Part shown: piece by piece, positions 58,552 to 64,000 of the stretch
How positions within the stretch are numbered: the first letter of the stretch is position 1
How the letters are laid out: every line of letters begins with the position of its first letter
Origin: Deltaproteobacteria bacterium
Lineage (GTDB): Bacteria > Myxococcota_C > UBA6777
Length of the DNA stretch: 64,000 nt
Direction of reading: 5' to 3'
NCBI GenBank assembly: GCA_006226375.1
Contig: SBHC01000079.1
Coordinates: 1-64,000, forward strand
The notes under the pieces: model-generated
Databases searched by the model: none
Seen by the model: the letters and a program-made list of their open reading frames with translations, nothing else
What the model was told of the DNA's origin: nothing
Made by a program: the position numbers and the translations under genes

Positions 58552-58651
58552 ACGTTTCTCTCTTTGTTGAGGGAGGCACATTGCAGAAGAATCACTACAA
58601 CCTATCAGACAATGAGAGCGCTGGGAAGATTCCCCGTGAGCCCAAAACAAG

Positions 58652-59239
58652 TTAGCTCAAGGAAGGTTTCGGAGTGGTAGGTTCGGGCAAAGGACAAAAG
58701 GCACCTTCGGAAAAGCCGGCCGATTTAATCTCAAACGCATGATTGAAACGAGCGCGATAGTTTTCCCAAGCGATGGCCGACGTTAACTCGACAAGCTGGG
58801 CCTCATTAAGGTGGTGACATAAGGCTTCAAACAGTTCTTGCGGAACAACCTGAGGAGTCTGACTCATCGCCACAGCATACCGCAACGCTAGCTTCTCTAG
58901 CTCGGAAAACTCCTCCGATGTTTCGTAGTCAGAAAGGGCAAACAGCTTGGCTTCGGTGAGACCGTGACCTCTGCCAACGGCAGAGCCAATGTCAATTCAG
59001 AACGGGCATCCGACCAACATAGCCACCTTGATCTGGGCAAGCTCCTTCAAGGTAGCATCTACCTTTTTGGCCCCCTGCAAACCGACTTCCATCATGGCAT
59101 AGCCGAACAGCACACGACCGTTATGAGCCGAGACGGCCAGCGGCTCCACCACCTTTCCCAGTTGACGTTTGCTCATCCAATACAAAAACCGGGTCAAGAA
59201 CCCGGCACGCTTTCGGGTTAAGCCTTCAACACGCGACAT
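58652..59239 (-). CDS. AhpD/carboxymuconolactone decarboxylase-like selenoprotein (CxxU), predicted
   Basis: 195 residues if the in-frame TGA at 58997-58999 is read as selenocysteine. The start at 59239 has a strong AAGGAGG upstream. Sequence before the TGA (LKELAQIKVAMLVGCPF) and after it (IDIGSAVGRGHGLTEAKLFA, ELVELTSAIAWENYRARFNH-type end) are both classic CMD family, and the TGA replaces the second Cys of the CPFC active site, giving C78-P-F-U81. A SECIS-like hairpin follows. AhpD-like CxxU selenoproteins are known as a class. CMD proteins act as peroxidase partners or disulfide reductases. A stop mutation is the alternative. Confidence 0.85.
58966..58993 (-). promoter_or_regulatory. Predicted bacterial SECIS element
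   Basis: The 7-bp perfect stem CTCTGCC/GGCAGAG has the 3-nt loop GTT and starts so that the loop lies 18 nt after the TGA, inside the 16-37 nt range described for bacterial SECIS. The first loop base is G, as required. Outer GAC/GTC pairing extends it across a bulge. Confidence 0.75.
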
Positions 59240-59379
59240 ATGTTCTATCCTCCTTGTGAAAAGAACGTAGGGGGAAACCACCAGGAATCCCCCTTTCACA
59301 ACAGAAGATGAAATGTGCGTTGGGTTTGTGACAGGATATGGGAAAAAGATTGGAGGGTGGAGGGAAAGAAGAAGCTGGG

Positions 59380-60243
59380 TTAGTTCTTGAGGCGGATTTG
59401 ACCGGCTGCGGAGCGGCAAGCTTTTCGGACGGGGTAGAAGGGTCGTCGGTAACGTCGGCTCAGCTTGCGGTGTACAAAGCTATCGGTGGAAGCGAGGATG
59501 CTTACCTTACGAAGGGCGCTTTTGGTGCCCCACTTTCCAAGAACCTCGCAAGCAATCTTTCGGTCGATCCACCAGTCGCTGGTGAGTTGCTCGGTGACGA
59601 AGCTTTTGTATTGGGTGCACTTACCGACCATCAAGAACCCAAGACCGTACCGTCGAACTTTGCTGCGAATCATGTGGTTGCGAATCTGGGGAGCCTTCTT
59701 GGCCGACATGTAGTAAGCCTTGCAGTAGTTTGCTTTCTTGTTGGAGCGGTCCACAGCGTATCGAAGGAAGTCAGCCATGTAGAAGCCCATTTTGAACTTG
59801 AAGGGCTGCTCAGACGAAGCAATCCACTTCTCCATACCTTTGTGAACAGGAGTCGACAAGTTCGCATTTTCCAAGCCTTTGAGCATGTGCAGCGCCCAGC
59901 CACGGTTGGAGACAAACAAGCGCTCGAAGATGGGCTTCCACTGGTCACAGCGAGCAAACTTGATGGCCGCTTGGGTTCGCTCGTCACGACCGGAGTGCTT
60001 GTAAAACTTCTTGAAGAACGTTTCGGAAACATTGTCACAGCTCTTGCTTGCGACCCAGCCTGGGAACTCTTTGAGCGCCAGAGCCTTGGCTTTTGCACGT
60101 TCTGCCTTTCGTTCCTTGCGACTCTTTCGCTTCGAGCGTTTTTTCCCACGAGACAACTTGCTGAAGAAGGAACAGCCCGTGGTCGTGACTCCAAGACTCA
60201 GAAGAAACAACGCTGTCATTGCGGTAGAAAGAAAACGTTTCAT
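59380..60243 (-). CDS. Lipoprotein of unknown function with basic linker
   Basis: 287 residues from the ATG at 60243 (AAGGAG upstream). A type II signal peptide ends VTTTGC. A very basic linker (GKKRSKRKSRKERKAERAK) follows, then about 220 residues of helical repeats with six or seven Cys (KSCDNVSETFFKKF, ARCDQWKPIFERLF, GKCTQYKSFV). The last part resembles HEAT-like helices (CEVLGKWGTKSALRKVSILA). No family recognised. It lies 140 bp upstream of the selenoprotein gene on the same strand. Confidence 0.75.
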   Translation of the reverse strand: MKRFLSTAMTALFLLSLGVTTTGCSFFSKLSRGKKRSKRKSRKERKAERAKAKALALKEFPGWVASKSCDNVSETFFKKFYKHSGRDERTQAAIKFARCDQWKPIFERLFVSNRGWALHMLKGLENANLSTPVHKGMEKWIASSEQPFKFKMGFYMADFLRYAVDRSNKKANYCKAYYMSAKKAPQIRNHMIRSKVRRYGLGFLMVGKCTQYKSFVTEQLTSDWWIDRKIACEVLGKWGTKSALRKVSILASTDSFVHRKLSRRYRRPFYPVRKACRSAAGQIRLKN

Positions 60244-60522
60244 GATAGGACTCCTTGTAGTTGAGTAGGCGTGTGTCTCACACCTCTTCGTGGTTAGGAT
60301 GTTGAATCCGTGTGGGTGTCGCCCCACCCTTCTACAAGTCCAGTGCCATTCAAAGCCCGCACCGATAAGCCTTTTCAAATTAGCAAGATAAAAGAAACGA
60401 AGCAGCCAACAACAAGGGCAGATCCAGAATATTGGACGGGTCCAAGTTCGGGATCTGGGACAACGTCCAGAACTTTGGACGCGCAAGCATGTTTGGAGAA
60501 AAGAGGAAGACGAGAGCACGCT

Positions 60523-62064
60523 TTAAGAAGAGCGACGACACTCTGTGGGAGGAGCTTCAAGGATGGAAGAGAGCTTGGTGGAGTGTCCCAACTGACCGAG
60601 GATACCGTACGCAACCCTCATTCCACCCATAGCGACCGCCGCGGTCGATTGTCCAGGAAAGATACTGTCACCAACCATCCATAGATCAGGAGCAAGACGA
60701 GGCCCCCAAGCCGTGAACAAGTTGGTTTGGGGAAATCCGCCGACCCAACCCCACGCACGTCGGGTAAAACGGCGGAATGTAATCGGCGTGCCAGGGAGGA
60801 TTAAGTCGGCCGCTTCACGCAAGTTCGGCAAAGCGTAAGATGCAGCCTCAATCATTTTGTCAGCGTAGAGGTTCTTGCGAGCCTCATACGCCTCAGGGTC
60901 AGAAGAATGCAGGTCCCACCAGGGAGCCAGTTCCGTGTGCGTGCTGAGCGTCAGAGGAACAAAGCCTTTGGGGCCACGGGTTCGATCCCACTTGGGACAC
61001 AGCGAAAGGAACACCGTGTTCGTCTCCCCCATCGGTTCGCGAAGAATGACCTGGTGATGCAAGGGAAAGTCTTCCGGTATCGCAGAGGCGTCCAGGCCCA
61101 TGTACACCATAAAGGCGCCCCAACCATCTTCCGGTCGTGGGGGTAATTTCTTGAGCTTCCCAGGAGCGCTGTCCCCCAACATGGAAGCGATGTTCCAGGG
61201 GGGCTGGTTCGCGACAACAAGGTCGGCTGGAAACGATTGGCCTCGTTTGGTTTCCACAGCCACAGGTCGACCGTTCTCCATCACAATCCGGGAGACCTCT
61301 TGCTTGTAATGAAGGTTACCGCCGTGGCTCCGAAACGCATTCGCCAACGCCAGTGAGATGCCACCAATTCCACCCTCGACATGAACAACGCCTCGACGTG
61401 GAAGATCCAACGCAGAGGCACCGTACAAAGCGTTCGCGTATTGGCTCGTTGTCTGCGCGGCAATCAACAACTGCGCGTCAACAAACACTCGGAGCTCTTC
61501 GCTGGCACCACAAAGCTTGGAGGACACAGGTCGGAAGGCGTCACGCCACAAGCTTGGGTTGAGCCTTTGCAAAGGATTACCCGCCAGCCAGCTCAAGCCA
61601 TGACCGGCCAAACTCGCCGCCTGGGAGGGTGATTGGGGTGGCCATTGCGGGAAGCGCATCGCCAGATCCCACAGCGCGTCGGCCCGGTCTTCTTGCCATC
61701 GCCAGAAACAGTCCGACTTCTCACCAAAAGCACGACGGCGCTCTTCGTGTCGACGCTCGTCCGTCCAACGAGTGATGGACCGACCGCACGGCAAATGCAC
61801 CACCATCGCAGGATTGGACGCATGCACAGGCCATTCTTGGATGCCGACGGCCTGAGCAACTCGATCCATAGGACCGCCAGGATAAAACCCACCGGCCAGA
61901 GTCGCTCCGGCGTCAAATTTGTACTTCTTATGATAAAACGTGCCGGCACAGCCGCCTGGATACACATGAGCTTCCAACAACGTAACATCCAAGCCTGCTC
62001 TCGCAAGCACTGATGCTGTTGTAAGACCCCCAACACCTGCACCAATGACAACCACTCGCTTCAT
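60523..62064 (-). CDS. CrtI-like FAD-dependent carotenoid desaturase/isomerase-family oxidoreductase
   Basis: 513 residues. The N-terminal dinucleotide motif is [20 protein letters not shown] followed by [12 protein letters not shown], and the C-terminal FAD motif is [19 protein letters not shown], both typical of CrtI/CrtD/CrtISO and related retinol saturases. FAD is thus well supported; the exact carotenoid substrate is not. Reads toward a lipoprotein gene; the photolyase lies 218 bp upstream on the same strand. Confidence 0.88.
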   Translation of the reverse strand: MKRVVVIGAGVGGLTTASVLARAGLDVTLLEAHVYPGGCAGTFYHKKYKFDAGATLAGGFYPGGPMDRVAQAVGIQEWPVHASNPAMVVHLPCGRSITRWTDERRHEERRRAFGEKSDCFWRWQEDRADALWDLAMRFPQWPPQSPSQAASLAGHGLSWLAGNPLQRLNPSLWRDAFRPVSSKLCGASEELRVFVDAQLLIAAQTTSQYANALYGASALDLPRRGVVHVEGGIGGISLALANAFRSHGGNLHYKQEVSRIVMENGRPVAVETKRGQSFPADLVVANQPPWNIASMLGDSAPGKLKKLPPRPEDGWGAFMVYMGLDASAIPEDFPLHHQVILREPMGETNTVFLSLCPKWDRTRGPKGFVPLTLSTHTELAPWWDLHSSDPEAYEARKNLYADKMIEAASYALPNLREAADLILPGTPITFRRFTRRAWGWVGGFPQTNLFTAWGPRLAPDLWMVGDSIFPGQSTAAVAMGGMRVAYGILGQLGHSTKLSSILEAPPTECRRSS

Positions 62065-62282
62065 CCCAAATCACGCTCCCAATGAGAGCGTCCTCCTCGG
62101 CAAAGATATACCCTCAAGCATTCGATCCATATCCCTTATTCAACAACACACCAGACCCTTTGATCCGGTGATAGTAAGAACGACATTGTAGACCTTTCCA
62201 TTCCCTTCCTTCCAAAAACTCGCACTCGGAGGGCTCTATTTTGAAAGGAAAGGTTGGAAACGGGGACACACTTGTCATCCCA

Positions 62283-63710
62283 TCACAAGGACTTAAACGC
62301 CTGCAAAGCCCGCTCCCGCGCGGTCTTGTGGTCACAGACAGGGTCCGGGTAGGAAGAAGGTTTCTTTTGGGCAAGCTTGTCGGGGTCATGAAGTGCAGAT
62401 GCAGGAACATCCGACAGTTCAGGAAGGAAACGCCGGATAAACTCTCCCTTCCCATCAAAGCGCTTTCCCTGACTCCAAGGGTTGAAGATCCGGAAGTAAG
62501 GTGCAGCGTCGGTTCCTGTAGAAGCTGACCACTGCCAACCTCCGTTGTTTGCGGCAAGATCGCCGTCAACGAGACGCTGCATAAAATAGCGTTCGCCCCA
62601 CCGCCAGTCGACCAGCAACTGCTTGGTCAAAAACATCGCAACGATCATTCGCAGGCGGTTGTGCATCCAACCCGTTTGGTTGAGTTGCTTTATCGCAGCG
62701 TCGATGATGGGGTAGCCCGTTTCTCCGTCACACCAAGCTTGAAACTCTTCTTCGTTGTTGCGCCAAACCAGCTCCTTGGTCTTCTCTTGGAACGGCTGGT
62801 CCATACTTAGCCGCGGACAAGCGACCAACAAGTGACGGTAAAACTCACGCCAGATCAGTTCACTGATCCACACAGAAACACCGTCGTTGCCCAGCGCCAG
62901 CTCGGGCCATGTAGCATCCGCGTTCTCTACGGCAGCTGCAAGACATTGTCGTGGAGAGACAACACCAAGAGCCAGGTAGGGAGAGATGGTGCTGGTCCCG
63001 TTGACGGAGGGGATATCGCGGCAGTCATCGTATTTGTGAATGCGTTGAGCCGCAAACTTCTCCAGTCGCTCCAGCGCGTGAGCCTCGCCAGCCACCCATA
63101 GGTCATCGCGGTCGTCAGAGAGGTCGTATCCGTCGAGGGTTTCAGGTAGTTCCTCTGCATCACAGACCTTCTTGTTCTGCTTCTTCGGCTCCACCAGCTT
63201 GGGAGGTCCACCTCGCTCATTAAGGACCTGGATCCATGTCTTCTTGTAAGGGGTGAAGACGCTGTAATCTCCGCCCTCCTTCTTCTGAACGCTTCCAGGC
63301 TCCAAAAGCACGCTGTCATCGAAGCCTTGGTAAGCAATACCAGCTTCAGCAAGAGCCTCCACCGCAGCCTTGTCACGGCGTCGCTCGTTGATCTCGTACT
63401 CTTTGTTGAACACAACCTTGTCGCACTCCAACGAGCGGGCCACATCCAGAACAATGTCCGGTGTGTCTTGGAACGTCTCGCAGGTCCGAATCAACAGAGG
63501 AATGTTGTACGCTTCGAGAGCTTCAGAGAGGGCCTGAACGTTGCGATGCAAGAAACCAACTTTGGGGTTCCCCCAGTCGTGATCTTGCCACTGCTTGGGA
63601 CAGAACACAAACAAGCCCACCACCCCACGTTCGGAGACGTCAGTCGCATAATGAAGGGCCAGGTTGTCCTGACAGCGTAGATCAGAGCGGAACCACACTA
63701 ATGTTCGCAT
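62283..63710 (-). CDS. phrB: Deoxyribodipyrimidine photolyase (class I)
   Basis: 475 residues from the ATG at 63710 (GTGAGG upstream). Alpha/beta antenna domain: VWFRSDLRCQDNLALHYA. FAD-binding domain: YSVFTPYKKTW, GYPIIDAAIKQLNQTGWMHN, RMIVAMFLTKQLLVDWRWGE and NNGGWQWSASTGTDAAPYFR; the electron-transfer Trp residues in GWMHNRLRM and DWRWG are present. Repairs cyclobutane pyrimidine dimers using blue light. Its start is 17 bp after the stop of an alpha/beta hydrolase gene, an apparent operon. Confidence 0.96.
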   Translation of the reverse strand: MRTLVWFRSDLRCQDNLALHYATDVSERGVVGLFVFCPKQWQDHDWGNPKVGFLHRNVQALSEALEAYNIPLLIRTCETFQDTPDIVLDVARSLECDKVVFNKEYEINERRRDKAAVEALAEAGIAYQGFDDSVLLEPGSVQKKEGGDYSVFTPYKKTWIQVLNERGGPPKLVEPKKQNKKVCDAEELPETLDGYDLSDDRDDLWVAGEAHALERLEKFAAQRIHKYDDCRDIPSVNGTSTISPYLALGVVSPRQCLAAAVENADATWPELALGNDGVSVWISELIWREFYRHLLVACPRLSMDQPFQEKTKELVWRNNEEEFQAWCDGETGYPIIDAAIKQLNQTGWMHNRLRMIVAMFLTKQLLVDWRWGERYFMQRLVDGDLAANNGGWQWSASTGTDAAPYFRIFNPWSQGKRFDGKGEFIRRFLPELSDVPASALHDPDKLAQKKPSSYPDPVCDHKTARERALQAFKSL

Positions 63711-63727
63711 TGTAGGCCTCACCAAAC

Positions 63728-64000
63728 TCAGGGAAGAGAAGCGGAAGAATCGGGAGAAGAAGGGTCAAAGACAAAGCGGGAAAGAGGTTCGGGAGCTTCC
63801 TGCACAGACAAATGGCCAGCACCCTGGAGTTCCAGAACGTTGGCATCAGGCCAGAGCGTTTTCCACATCGGTATCGACTGCTTGACCGCTCCAAAGGTGT
63901 GCTCTCCGTACGCCAGATCCACAGGAGTCTGCACGTGCTGGAAGGAACGGTAGTCGCCCATGTCTCGGAACAATCGAAGATAATGAAAAGGCACCGACAC
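63728..64000 (-). CDS. Alpha/beta hydrolase, C-terminal part
   Basis: Partial gene, cut by the right edge; 90 residues to the stop are visible. VDLAYGEHTFGAVKQSIP corresponds to the strand carrying the acid residue, and LQGAGHLSVQEAPEPLSRFV has the catalytic His of the alpha/beta-hydrolase triad near the C-terminus. The start and nucleophile lie outside. Overlapping operon position before phrB is the only context clue. Confidence 0.85.
   Translation of the reverse strand: MSVPFHYLRLFRDMGDYRSFQHVQTPVDLAYGEHTFGAVKQSIPMWKTLWPDANVLELQGAGHLSVQEAPEPLSRFVFDPSSPDSSASLP

Noticed and set aside
58652-59419. Two separate small genes (77 and 140 residues) in the CMD region
   Set aside because: Homology runs continuously through a single in-frame TGA; the left piece starts at an internal Met without a ribosome binding site, and the right piece's long N-terminus lies upstream of the real start at 59239.

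Overview
The window looks like chromosomal DNA of a Gram-negative, predatory- or saprophytic-type bacterium, most likely from the Myxococcota / former Deltaproteobacteria. The evidence is several secreted proteins that end in a Cys-x-Cys / hydrophobic helix / Arg-cluster tail resembling the MYXO-CTERM sorting signal, many lipoproteins, MopE-type DxDxDG metal-binding repeats, CARDB repeats, and several secreted metallo- and serine proteases. Base composition is moderate in G+C. The stretch from about 35.7 to 45 kb is visibly more A+T-rich. No rRNA, tRNA or CRISPR array was recognised.

Layout. 0-5.4 kb: thiolase (cut by the window edge), HAD phosphatase, a TMEM254/DUF4499-like membrane protein, an HExxH-bearing unknown protein and a Na+/H+ antiporter. 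5.4-12.2 kb: a 1840-residue CARDB-repeat surface protein and an OmpA-like protein. 12.4-19.6 kb: cupin, polytopic membrane protein, DUF2325-like protein, ornithine aminotransferase, a second class III aminotransferase and a crotonase. 19.7-27.7 kb: an apparent operon of lipoprotein, prepilin peptidase (with an acidic insert) and histidine kinase, then an OB-fold-like protein and a 1033-residue unknown membrane protein. 28-35.7 kb: two large secreted Cys-rich proteins, a MopE/Asp-box lipoprotein and a matrixin protease. 35.7-45 kb: an accessory-looking region with small secreted proteins, an M43 metalloprotease, three copies of a 70-95 bp dispersed repeat and a complete group II intron whose 5' end abuts one repeat copy. 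45-56.3 kb: SseB-like, DUF3592-like and HEAT proteins, LepA, LepB, a trypsin-like lipoprotein, a zinc-ribbon membrane protein and an Arg-repeat secreted protein. 56.4-64 kb: SDR, carotenoid oxygenase, a probable AhpD/CMD-family selenoprotein, a lipoprotein, a CrtI-like oxidoreductase, photolyase and an alpha/beta hydrolase (cut by the edge).

The most notable observation is at 58652-59239 on the minus strand. A carboxymuconolactone decarboxylase/AhpD-like gene with a strong ribosome binding site is interrupted by one in-frame TGA, exactly where the second active-site Cys of the CPFC motif belongs. Eighteen nucleotides after the TGA there is a 7-bp hairpin whose loop begins with G, as in bacterial SECIS elements, so the protein is probably a CxxU selenoprotein. 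Other unusual items are a perfect 29-bp-arm palindrome inside a coding region, two very basic secreted proteins, a shared Cys-rich cassette joined to two unrelated protease domains, and a consensus CRP-type palindrome.

Functionally the window combines housekeeping genes (lepA, lepB, pilD, rocD), an envelope/secretome component (at least ten predicted lipoproteins or secreted proteins) and a light/carotenoid-related group (carotenoid oxygenase, CrtI-like enzyme, photolyase) on the minus strand at the right end.
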